Assembly: GCA_001599595.1 (NCBI GenBank)
Contig: BCHH01000002.1
Coordinates: 1,764,053-1,828,052 of the forward strand
Length of the DNA: 64,000 nucleotides
Source: Beverwykella pulmonaria
Taxonomy: Eukaryota > Ascomycota > Dothideomycetes > Pleosporales > Melanommataceae
Reading direction: 5' to 3'
Made by a program: the position numbers and the translations under genes. Positions 10,309-19,536 of this stretch are shown piece after piece (position 1 is the first letter of the stretch; every line of letters starts with the position of its first letter). A model generated the notes under the pieces. That model made no database searches and was not told where the DNA came from. It saw nothing but the letters and a program-made list of their open reading frames with translations.

Positions 10309-10614
10309 GGAAATGCACTGCCCCTACAACGGCCATTAACTATTTCATGGCTCGAAACAAGGGGCTAGTGTCTGAGAGCAAGAGCCTCCAGCTTGAGAAG
10401 GAAAGTGCGGAGTGAGAATACTCGGATTTGAACAAGCTATACGTCAATGACGGGGCAGAGTAGCGCGAGGAGTTTACTACCCTTCAGTCAGAAACTTTCG
10501 GCTTAAGGAAACGGCGAAGAAAGACGAAGAAGAGAAGGAAGACTTGAAAGTGGAGCTCGAGTCGGTCTGCGGGTATGCCGTCGAGAACATGGAGTTACCT
10601 TACACCCTGTAAAT
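10309..10614 (+). pseudogene. Decayed coiled-coil fragment, divergent from the 9.4-9.9 kb relic
   Basis: On the plus strand the text reads TTAINYFMARNKGLVSESKS and LQLEKESAE, then a stop, EYSDLNKLYVNDGAE, a stop, REEFTTLQSETFGL, a frame change and EKEDLKVELESVCGYAVENM. Stops are TGA and TAG, each one change from a sense codon. It resembles a charged coiled coil, and it points away from the relic at 9376-9915. Function unknown. Confidence 0.4.
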
Positions 10615-12552
10615 CTTACATTTCATGTGAGCCTCCTGTCCTTTAATTAAAATCAATCCAAGATAGCCTGCTGTGACACAACCAAACCTTGAAGCAACTA
10701 CGACCCGTCCAGGTATTTCGAGCCGTAACGAACTAATATCGAATCATCCACATCTGACCATCCTAGAACCAACTCCGAACCCTCCACGTATTCTAAGCCC
10801 TGGCCATCCAAATCGTCCATGCCAGCTGCCTTCGAGGAAACGAAAGCGACACGCCACTTCGACAGCATCCTCTCCCTACCAAGTCTTCCGGTGTACTCTT
10901 TGCCACGCCCACAGTCTATAGTGCGACCACAGTACCCAATGCAAGCCACGTCCGCAGGAGAGCAGCGAGTGCAAGCGGAAGCAGTGCGACGCCTATGATC
11001 TAGGACAAGGAAAATGTAGGCACTAAGTCAGCCCTTTGGCACATCTAGAAGATGGGTATGAGAATACTGTAATGTTGGAGAGAGCGGTGGTGGCGAGGAA
11101 GAGGGATGAGCTTATGTCTCGCACGACAAAGCGATCCAAAGGGCGAATGAAAAAAAATGAGGTGAGGCTTCTAAGCGTTCGAACCCTTGCCACGTCTCGG
11201 ATCCTTGACTTCTATTAGAGTGTAAGCATCATTGCAGCCTGGTGGGTAAGGCAGAAAGCTGAGGGAGATATGCATAGCGGGTTAAGAGTCTATCCCGGTA
11301 TATTCTGCCTGAGGGTGTATAGTGGGCGTTCATAACACGTAGTGGTTGATCAGGCAGAACAGAGGGAACCAAATGAGAAATCTATTCAAGCCATCAATAC
11401 CTGTGTTCGGGTGAACATACTTACCTAAAGCATAAAGATCTCTGTTGCGTAGGTTCTGCCTCTTGTTTGACCCAATGGTAGAAGGCGTGGCATTGTTAAG
11501 ACACCAACACCCTTCCATCCTTCTCCATCTATTCCCTCTCGTGCTTAAAACTTTCTTAGGCGAACTTTTACACCACACCTGAGAACCTCGTAGCGTCTTC
11601 TATCCTTAACACATTTCTTAGCAGATATCCTCTATACACAGACCCTCTTCCTACCTACTCGTCACAAGACTTCTCCGCCCTTGCACAAATTCAAGTCGGG
11701 TATTAGACCCGACCACGACACTGAAAAACACTCGGCTTATTTCCACATCAAAAAAAACTTTTCTAGGGGTATATGGAACCCGAGGCCGCGGGCGTAGTCT
11801 GACTTTCTTCAGCAGTATATTAGAAGTAAGTACAATCTTACACGCGATCACTGGAACAAACAGCTGAACCCTCTGGGCATGGACCACGACACAATGCCGC
11901 GCATCGTGTGTTACTATAGTATGAACACGCTTTCTTGGTTGAATTTACTCAGACATATTTATATGTAAACAGGACAATATTCAGCGAAGAATTCATAGTG
12001 CAATAATCTATAGAGGCACTAAATAGAGCAGCAGCTTTGCTCATACTGCAGGAGTGCCAAGACGGTGAATGCACAGGCTAGCTGACGAAACTGTGATTTT
12101 TAGCGAAAGAGAATTGCAAACCTTGGAGCCTGATGGCAAGTCATAGGTCACGCTGGTTACAGGGTAAACCCCTTGTCGACTTGTTCCTCGCCTTCCCAGT
12201 GTGCCGAAATAATTCCCGGGCGTAGTCTCACTTTACCAAACTCCATATCAAAGGTAAGGCTTTCCTATTCCTACTGATTCCTCCTAATCTTGATTCTTAC
12301 TTACGTTTACTAGAACATAAATCATAAAACTGATGTGGAACATGGAATCCAAGCCGAGCTTTACCTGCGTTTACTATATTTGTGTAACAGCCGGAGCTTA
12401 GACGCAGAAAGCGTGTATTAAGAGCAGGAACTTTGCCTGAGTATTCTCTTCATCCTATCGACAATCTCAGCCTTCATCGTGTTAATCTTTTCAATTGCCA
12501 ACTCAAGCTATATCTGCCTATTTTAGCAACCTATCATCCCTATCCATTCAAT
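10615..12552. other. Gene-poor stretch
   Basis: No intact gene is visible. Around 10840-11030 a basic and Cys-rich reading (SRKRKRHATSTAS, then CKRKQCDAYDLGQGKC) could be a zinc-knuckle-like remnant but is too short to classify. The last few hundred bases should include the promoter of the secreted-protein relic that follows. Confidence 0.35.
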
Positions 12553-13212
12553 ATGCAATACTTCAAGATCATTCTCAGCCTTTCCGCCGCGGCTTCTGCG
12601 ATCGACATCCGCTTCCACGATGGAGGAGACTGTAACGGTGGGTGGATTGGATGCACCAACGTTGGACCCGATATCTGCTGTACCTCTGAAGTAATACACC
12701 ACCCTAGCGTTGGTTTCTACGCCATACCGATACAATGGACAATCACCACTAGAGGCTTCACGGACGGTCGCTGTTCGACCTTGACGGCAACAGAAGATGT
12801 ATTCGGAATCGATACTAGTTGTCTTAGAGGGAAGTCTTTGAGGGTCAAAGTGAAATAGTGTCCCACGCCATGCATTGGCTATAGCCGAGTACTTAGACTC
12901 TTTTCCCAACCTCAGTTTGAAGAACTGCGCTAACTTTGGCCCTCCTGGGTTTTAGCTGGCGGTAATATTTTCACGGGTGCGACATACGCTTTCCGTAACA
13001 GAAAGAGAGCTGAAGAGACCTGTGGTGCTGGACGGACGTGCAAATCACCGCAGAAGCCCAATGTGTTGGGCCTTAAGGATGGGCAGAAATACCATATTGC
13101 AGACATGCAAGACAGCCAGCTCTACGAACTGATTGAGTTTGCATTCAATGGAACAGCTGCCGCGGATATCCCACAGGTTTACAAGAAGTTTGAGATTGGA
13201 GAGCAGAAGTGA
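12553..13212 (+). pseudogene. Small secreted cysteine-rich protein, frame-broken (effector-like)
   Basis: The ATG at 12553 opens a signal peptide (MQYFKIILSLSAAASA) followed by a Cys-rich domain with six cysteines (GDC, IGC, ICC, GRC, TSC) up to a stop at 12856-12858. The text beyond remains meaningful: in another frame HALAIAEYLDSFPNLSLKNC and ANFGPPG, then, back in the first frame from about 12955, GGNIFTGATYAFRNRKRAEE and more Cys residues to a stop at 13210-13212. Thus the original protein was about 200 aa. Joining the parts needs two compensating frame changes and no canonical intron fits, so I call it a pseudogene or an assembly indel. Size, secretion signal and Cys content are those of fungal effector candidates, but I do not recognise a family. 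Confidence 0.6.
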
Positions 13213-13436
13213 TGGTGATGCGAAGGGTTCAGTGCTGTACGGATGGTGTTGTTGCATGCTTTGCCAGTGCTGGCATAGCATGATCCTGTATTTCCCTCAG
13301 AGTGCGCAGGTTGCTTGAGCATAATTCTGTCGTTACCGTCTTACTTTGAGCGAGACATCAATATGGATTACGAAATCTTGGTAGAGGCCAGCTCCGAAAA
13401 AGGATATCCGAACTCTAACCGTTCTCTATGCATCCT

Positions 13437-13475
13437 CTTCCTCCTCCTCCTCCTCCTCCTCCTCCTCCTCCCTCC
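13437..13475 (+). repeat. (CTC)n/(CCT)n microsatellite
   Basis: About a dozen CTC/CCT triplets in a row. It lies just beyond the stop codon of the minus-strand fragment that follows, so it is probably 3' non-coding. Confidence 0.9.
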
Positions 13476-13481
13476 TCGCCC

Positions 13482-13649
13482 CTACGCCGGACAAACCCTC
13501 ATCCCATTGTCCGCCTCACAAATCTCCGCCAGCTTCCCATAATTGCAACTCTTAACACAAGCCTCAAAGTTCATAACCGCAACCTTCTTGTCCGTATCAC
13601 CGTTGGAAAAGTGCAAGACCACGTCGTCCTGCAGCGTAAACGCAGTGCT
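13482..13649 (-). pseudogene. C-terminal fragment of a small cysteine-rich protein
   Basis: The minus strand encodes about 55 residues: STAFTLQDDVVLHFSNGD, KVAVMNFEACVKSCNYG, EICEADNGMRVCPA and a TAG stop. Four cysteines and the sharp C-terminal end suggest the tail of a secreted Cys-rich protein. A TGA directly precedes the readable part and no start or signal peptide is found upstream, so it is a remnant. It faces the secreted-protein relic tail to tail. Confidence 0.45.
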
Positions 13650-14149
13650 TCACATCCTAGCATAAGCATGATTGTATTAGTCTAGAAATAGATAGAATCA
13701 ATGTAAATGATTTAAGAAAAAAAGGAGCGTAGCTTTCTATAAAGAGCATTGTTCAAGTAGGTAACTAATGCGTTGCTAACTATTAAATAAGGTTAAGCGC
13801 AATTTCTATAAGGGTGTATTGCATCGCATCTATATAATATGGGTGATCAGTGTGCTCAGTGTTGACCGTGGCACGAATTACTGATAGTCACGTGACCTCA
13901 AGAATTACATGTAATATGATTTGTCGAGGTGGGGTTCTTCCACAGTAATACTTGGTGGGTATATGACTGGCTGTGAATTAATTGGATCGTAACATAGTGG
14001 CGATATTTGATATGCGGGTGAAAAAAAAATTGATGTTCCAAACCAAGACCCTCCATCTGTTAACAGTCCGTAATTATGTCAGATTGAATATCACGTGTAC
14101 GATCCGATGTAGGCCCGTGCCTCATCACCTGTATTAGTCGTCGTAGAAC

Positions 14150-14280
14150 TGTAAGCTGGAGGGCGGAGGAAGAGGTGTCAAGATGTGTATTGTATGTGAT
14201 GTATGTACAGCTGATATATATATGACGGACTGATTAGTCAGTGGCATGTCCACGTGACATTATGGTGTCCTCGGCTTACA
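14150..14280 (-). mobile_element. Solo LTR of the same copia family, with intact target duplication
   Basis: The 131 bp are the reverse complement of the LTR at 2848-2980 with few differences and two missing bases. It is bounded by TGTAAGC and GCTTACA. The five bases before it (14145-14149) and after it (14281-14285) are both AGAAC, a perfect target-site duplication. No internal element sequence adjoins it, so it is a solo LTR left by recombination between the two LTRs of a former insertion. Confidence 0.92.
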
Positions 14281-14431
14281 AGAACACTCAATACATTACT
14301 GTAAGCAGTATATATATGTGCCTATTCTAGAAATATATAATCTAGACGTCTTTTTGGTTACAATTACACTTTGCACACTCTAGACTCCTAGAAAGTCTGA
14401 CAGAGTATGCCGCCCTTGGCATAGCTAGTTT

Positions 14432-14545
14432 TGTCACGTATGTCACGTGTTCTTTTATGTCACGTGTATCACGTGACATACCATATATCCCATTCTAGCT
14501 AGCTCACCCTTCATGGGTATATATAGTCGTCGTGCGAGCAGTTAG
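14432..14545 (+). promoter_or_regulatory. Cluster of CACGTG motifs followed by a TATATATAG box
   Basis: Within 14432-14480 there are one TGTCACGTA and three TCACGTG/CACGTGA motifs (E-box type, bound by bHLH proteins in fungi), followed about 40 bp later by GGTATATATAG. The order resembles a compact promoter or an LTR U3 region reading rightward, but no intact plus-strand gene follows. A similar arrangement is at 6725-6780. Confidence 0.4.
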
Positions 14546-14585
14546 CTCTTCACGGCTTTCACACTCTTTATACACACTTTACCCA

Positions 14586-15360
14586 TCAGACAGTTGACTT
14601 CCGCTTCTCACTTGTGACAAGTTTCGGGATGCCCATGTTGTACTTTTTGAGTACGACTTGGACTTTCCTAAGGTTAGCGATAATTTCCGCTACACTAGTT
14701 GAATATAATTCCTCTCTGTCACGTATTGCCGAGTCAATTCCCTGCTGTGTCTTCTCTAGCTGGTCCTTCTCCTTTTCCAACTGTTCTATTTTCGGCTTCT
14801 TTTTAGCTATCAGGCTGCGAGAGGTGCCTGGGGCCCCTGGTCCCTTTCCGGCAGCCTCTGCTTTCCTAATTTGCTTTCTCAAATCTATAACTTCTTCCTC
14901 TGTAGCCTTAGTGTCTGCTTTCAGTTTAATTTCGACCCTTTTGTCTTTGTCCACTATTCTCTCAAGCTCGTCGGCTTTCTTGTTCTGTGCTTCTCAATGT
15001 TTTTGGTAGGCAGGCTTGTTCCGTACTGTGTCTGACTTAGGCCCAATGCTCCCCTCCTTCTTTTTGAGCTCTGTTTCCATTTTTTCGTATTTCAGAATTC
15101 TAGCTTTTACCATGGGTTCAGTTAACGCTCGCACATGAACCAACCGTATCAAAGACCAATCGCTTTGGTTGGATACGGGACTTTCAAATTCGGCCATTTC
15201 CTTTGTGAAGTTGGTGTTGATTTGGGAGTTGCCTTTGGTCTCGGTTTGGGCACTTTCGTTGGTTTCTTAGGCCGTAGGTTTTGCGAGAGTTGGCTTAGAT
15301 CCAACTTTAGGTGTATATTTCGGTTTGGGGTCTTCCGCCAAATGAATGGGCTGAAACGCT
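14586..15360 (-). pseudogene. Coiled-coil protein gene with in-frame stops
   Basis: One minus-strand frame reads without shift from about 15360 (HLAEDPKPKYTPKVGSKPT) to a stop at 14586, broken only by a TAA near 15265 and a TGA at 14994-14996. Both stops are one C-to-T change from Gln or Arg codons. The text is highly charged (KYEKMETELKKKEG, EEEVIDLRKQIRKAEAAG, KIEQLEKEKDQLEKTQQG), a strong coiled coil of over 250 residues, with a possible start at MAEFESPVSN (15197). Function unknown; mild RIP-like decay is likely. Confidence 0.55.
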
Positions 15361-15624
15361 TACGTACAATCCCCGCGTGTTGGCTAAGCTGTGCCTGCTT
15401 CCCTGTGACACAGCGAACAGTGAGATAACTCTGTACATAACACCGATTTTTCCCAGAAGATCTTTTCTCACCTCACCTAGAGATTTCAACCTTGATTGGC
15501 AGGTATTTCGTGCCATCGAAATTTTGGGTATGCATGTTTGCTCAGTCCGAGGTCTTTTTCACAACCTTACATTCACATCTGCAACGTATTTGACCCAAGA
15601 ATTGACCATGACTCACAGTTTAAA

Positions 15625-16211
15625 ATGGGTTGCCATCGAGTCCGGAAGACGCTGGAGAGCGATCCCAATCGTGAATGGGGCTTCGTCATCTACCGCTGCA
15701 CCTACGACGATCATGCCGCATGGGAACACTTCATGTCTCATCTGAACACGCGCACTCGTCTTACACTTGAAGATGATTACGAGGAAGCTGATTTGTTCCC
15801 ACGGATAAATTGGAGTGTACAGCAAGACCCGAGTTTAAATGAAGCCAGTGTCGATCAAGTACGCGAGTAAGCTTCATTATTACAACTATTGTAGGCGAGT
15901 GAATGAAGTTAATACTTGAAAGGAACTTCTCAAGATGGGTAAGGGAAGGTGGTGAACAAGATTACTGGCTCGGCACTCCGCGTCATCAAGCCTGCGTTAT
16001 GGTCAACAAAAGCAACCTTGAATCGGTGCTCAATGGTCCACCCCCAGAGAAGTTCGATGCGAAGGGTAGAGGACGTGTGCGCCTTATATCACTAAATGAA
16101 AAAGAAGGAGAACAACTCGTTGGCTTGTCATACTTGGTTCCACGTGTATACACACTGCTGAATGGCCCAGGTTGGGAAAACTTTGCTACTACTGGAGTCG
16201 CAATACCTTGA
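15625..16211 (+). CDS. Conserved fungal hypothetical protein, two exons
   Basis: The model gives 176 aa: exon 1 from the ATG at 15625 to 15866, a 56-nt intron (15867-15922, GTAAGC..AAAG), exon 2 from 15923 to 16211. The splice joins VDQVRE to NFSRWVREGG in frame. I recall this type of sequence (SNPNREWGFVIYRCTYDDHA, WEHFMSHLNTRTR, LFPRINWSVQQDPS, ending LVPRVYTLLNGPGWENF..ATP) from many copies of an uncharacterised family in plant-associated dothideomycetes. Compared with such relatives, the acidic middle segment is shorter here. The true start may be further upstream, since the frame is open from 15496. No function is known to me. Confidence 0.55.
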
Positions 16212-16534
16212 ATTTCATTGACATTGAACACGGTGGAAAGACGTTTCAGAGATTAAATTGTCAAGTGTTAGACACGTACGATGGAAATGGAAAATGTAAA
16301 ATCAGAAGTGTACATGAAAAAAACAGACTGCGATTCGTTAGCCAAAGGTCGAAGTAGTCCAAGAGGGGAAATTTTCTCTATACTCGAGTATGTAGCACCT
16401 AACCGGAAGCCCTGAAACATCTAATATCGCTTATAAAAAGACTAACAATCCTACAACCTGCTTTGTAACCATTTTCAAGAAAGGGAAATTGAATACCAAC
16501 GCAGAATTTTGAAGACTGAAGTCTAAAGCTAATA

Positions 16535-16577
16535 CATTCTACCACAATCTGACGTAGTACCACTAGACCATACCACC
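16535..16577 (-). pseudogene. 5' half of a tRNA-His-like sequence (second copy)
   Basis: The minus strand starts GGTGGTATGGTCTAGTGG, identical to the tRNA-like sequence at 7917, and continues through an anticodon loop with GTG. Anticodon-stem pairing is poor and the T arm and 3' acceptor strand are absent, so it is a fragment. It sits at the edge of repeat copy B, at the same place as in copy A. Confidence 0.6.
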
Positions 16578-17328
16578 AGTAGGTAAGCCCTGAAGGTCTC
16601 CTTTCGCGTATTTGGTTTAAATTTTATCTGCAAGAATGTTGGGCTGAGTGCCATTTAGCGGGTTTAGAGCCCGTTCTTTGAAATTATGCCCACACCTGTT
16701 AGTAAGGATCTAATAAAGATCACAGAACACGCATTCCGTTATTTTGCAAATCCCGGACTTGGACTCTGCACCCACCATAAAATTTCACATGCGGGACTGA
16801 GCGTTGCAGCCCCATTTCTAAGGATGCTGGCTGCTGCCTTCAACTACCTCTCACTTAATCTTGATAGGATCCCGCTCCATCTGGACTGCCTTTACCTGCA
16901 CCTTTATCCAAAATGTCTGCATCTGATTCCGACTACGACTCAGCGGTGCACGCGAGCTGGAACAACCCAAACACATATACAGCAATGCAAAAACATACGA
17001 AGTTGCTGAGATCAACCGAATTACAAGACTTTGGGAAAAGTGCATACACAAACTTCTACTCAGGACGAGGTCCCAAAGCTAACTGTTGATCTAGATTCTT
17101 AAAGAATATGAAAAGCTCAGAGAAATTGGAAAATTCATTCCAATCCCCGCCTTCAGTTGGAGATATCAGCATGTACCTCAAATGAAGAAAATAAAAAGGC
17201 AAAGGGAGGCTCAGTGGTGGAACGATCATCACCGTTGCTATGATGCAGAAAGAGTTCCAACAGCAACATCGCGCTGTGCGATATGCTGCTTCATGTAAAT
17301 ACTTAGGCGAGGAGGTGTATGAAGTGTA
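16578..17328 (+). repeat. Repeat module copy B with decayed gene
   Basis: Inverted homologue of 7049-7916. The decayed gene reads on the plus strand from an ATG at about 16914 (MSASDSDYDSA), with several frame changes and stops, to MMQKEFQQQHRAVRYAA and EEVYEVYSG. Homology with copy A ends abruptly after GAAGTGTACTC near 17328. Gene and tRNA-like sequence diverge from each other in both copies, separated by about 340-450 bp. Confidence 0.65.
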
Positions 17329-17880
17329 CTCGGGTTATCTAGCTAGTAGCGGCTTCTAGCGAGCTGCACATCTGACCTCCGGGCGATACTTCGCTTGAGC
17401 CTGTCCTCGCTCTACCTACTATCTAGCTACAACACCGCGCTGAAGCGGTGATGTCGCCGCGCCAACTCCACCGCCAGCTGCGACTCGCTCATGCCGCCAA
17501 GCCCGCGCAGCACATGTATCATCTGTCCAAGCTTCGCCATCTCTACTGGCCGATTCGCGCAGTGGTCATCCTAGAACGGCTTGAGCGAAGGCACAAGCTA
17601 GCGCTGGAGCCAAGGAACAAACGCCGAAAGTCGATGCAACATCGAGCGTGCCGAGGTTTATTCCAAGGTCTCACTGTAGATTGTTGATCTACTATTCTTA
17701 ATTATAAATTTGCTCCTGTCGGCTGAAGGAGGCGTCTTGGAGCGAAGTAATTCTACAAACGTATCCATTCCCATGCCAAAGATATCCGCCAAATCAAATT
17801 TAGCAATGCACCAGACCATCCCCATAGCCAAACGCCAATGAAGTCGTCCTTTCCATGCATCCTCACACGTCCTTCTACGC
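17329..17880. other. Boundary stretch without a visible gene
   Basis: The open frames here show no recognisable domain. It marks the change from the decayed left part of the window to intact genes and should include the 3' untranslated region of the RING-CH gene. Confidence 0.4.
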
Positions 17881-19536
17881 TCAGGCACCAGCTCTTGTTT
17901 TTTTCCCCGTGTAATCCAGCACAGTCCTCATCCTATGATTGCGCGCCATCTTCCACCGCACGTAAAGCATAACCGCATCCTTGACTCCCACGAACAGACA
18001 GCCCCCAAGTATACTCCTGCCCCACTGCGTCTGCAAGAAACCTGTCGGTTTGTTCGACGACCCTCCAGGCAGCGTGACCCAAGCCTTCGGAAGCACAGAT
18101 TTGAGGACCTCGCCGGCCATTGCGGCTATTGAAGGGAATATGAGGGCGCCTAATATTGTATCGGCGAGCGAGGTCGTGCTAAAGGCGATGTTGCGCTCGC
18201 GACGAATGCGTTGGCGGCGCGGCTGGGCGGGCTGTTGTGCAACAATCGGTGCTGGGGCGGGTGGATGGTCGGGTAGGCCTATGTGATGATCAACATCTAT
18301 GGGAGGAAGCGGTTCTTCGTCGTCGTCAGCATCGTCTTCAGGTGGTGCGTTTAGAGGATGTCCTGGGCCACGAGCGATTGGGACCGGCGGGTTCTCAAAT
18401 GCGTTGTTGTTATCGGCTTCTCCACCGTTGTTCCACTCTGCAAAGATGTCGAAGTCGACCTCCACCTCCACGTCTTCGATGTGGCCGTCACCGCCGTCGT
18501 CCTCGAGGAGGATGTCGTGGATGTGTTCGTCCTCGATTCGGATTTCGGCGTTCCCTTCGTCGGTGCCTGCGCGCGGCTGAATCTCTTTCAGCCATTGTTG
18601 TTCCCGTGCCTGCCAGACGCGCTCATAGTATGCGTTGTAGATACCTCGAACGTAGGGTAGTGCGGCGACGGTGAAGGCTGCGCTCGGTGGCCATGAGAAC
18701 TGAAGCAGGTCATCCTGCGGTCGCCCCGAGCTGACGAAAAATATTAGTGGTAGGAAGGGGAGAATGCTGTCCGCCCATGTGGTTCTGCTCGCGACTAGCA
18801 CAGTGGGTATGAGCGGGACGCCCAAATTCAACCTCCAGTTCAGTCGCATATACTCGAGCATCAGATTGGCGAACGACGCGTGATGCTGGAAATCAGGCAT
18901 TCGGGGTTGGAGTATCTTCGATGCATCGCGCAAGCCAAATATCTGAACGATGGCTGTCTGGCCCGCCAATGTGAGGGTGGCAACCATCCCCGTCGAGGCC
19001 ACGAGCAAGAACCCCGGCAAGAGCAGCCTGCCCGTCATGCTCTCTATCTTCCGCACCGCATTCACGACTGCACTCTGTGGCCGCTCTAGCTTGATCTCGC
19101 TCTTGCACTGCGGACATAATATCTTTCCCGGCTGGCCTCCGGCGCGCCGCCGCGAGCTCGGAGCCTCCAAGTCAGCGATCCAGTCTAGCAAACATCTTTC
19201 GTGCGCGACCAGGACACAGGGACATGGGGATCGCCATACGGAGGTTGTGGGGTCGTCTTCGGTCTCGTCGCTGAAGCATATCCAGCATTTGCGGGGTTCA
19301 GTGTCAGGTTTCGGTGCTTCTGTTTGGGTCGGAGATGCTTTCTTTTGGTCTTGCTCGGCGGTTTTCGATGGTTGCGAGGGCGGGGAGTTGAGGAGGACGG
19401 TCTGCGAGTCAATCGAGGCTGCAGACATGCTGTTTGTGCGGCCCGGTTGCTCGTGTTGTGAGGAGGATGCGGAGTCGGCCGAGATGGGAGGTTGTCTGCG
19501 CTGCGAGGCAGGCCGCTGGGGTGGGAGGGACGCCAT
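17881..19536 (-). CDS. RING-CH (MARCH-type) membrane E3 ubiquitin ligase
   Basis: The single exon encodes 551 aa from the ATG at 19536 (MASLPPQRPAS). After a Ser/Pro-rich disordered head, a RING-CH domain occupies about residues 84-144: CWIC, CPC, HERC and CPQC supply Cys84, 87, 105, 107, His112, Cys115, 141 and 144 (C4HC3), the zinc-binding pattern of RINGv ligases. Several hydrophobic segments follow (LLLPGFLLVASTGMVATL; ILPFLPLIFFV; a C-terminal one), with a long acidic loop between them, so the protein is likely an integral membrane E3 that transfers ubiquitin in the secretory or organelle membranes. The frame is open further upstream to 19692, but the ATG chosen directly precedes the disordered head typical of relatives. 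The substrate is unknown. Confidence 0.8.
   Translation of the reverse strand: MASLPPQRPASQRRQPPISADSASSSQHEQPGRTNSMSAASIDSQTVLLNSPPSQPSKTAEQDQKKASPTQTEAPKPDTEPRKCWICFSDETEDDPTTSVWRSPCPCVLVAHERCLLDWIADLEAPSSRRRAGGQPGKILCPQCKSEIKLERPQSAVVNAVRKIESMTGRLLLPGFLLVASTGMVATLTLAGQTAIVQIFGLRDASKILQPRMPDFQHHASFANLMLEYMRLNWRLNLGVPLIPTVLVASRTTWADSILPFLPLIFFVSSGRPQDDLLQFSWPPSAAFTVAALPYVRGIYNAYYERVWQAREQQWLKEIQPRAGTDEGNAEIRIEDEHIHDILLEDDGGDGHIEDVEVEVDFDIFAEWNNGGEADNNNAFENPPVPIARGPGHPLNAPPEDDADDDEEPLPPIDVDHHIGLPDHPPAPAPIVAQQPAQPRRQRIRRERNIAFSTTSLADTILGALIFPSIAAMAGEVLKSVLPKAWVTLPGGSSNKPTGFLQTQWGRSILGGCLFVGVKDAVMLYVRWKMARNHRMRTVLDYTGKKTRAGA

Noticed and set aside
13315..13685. Plus-strand frames across the CTC/CCT repeat giving poly-Leu or poly-Pro
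   Set aside because: They arise from the microsatellite; the minus strand of 13482-13649 has real-looking coding text that ends before the repeat.
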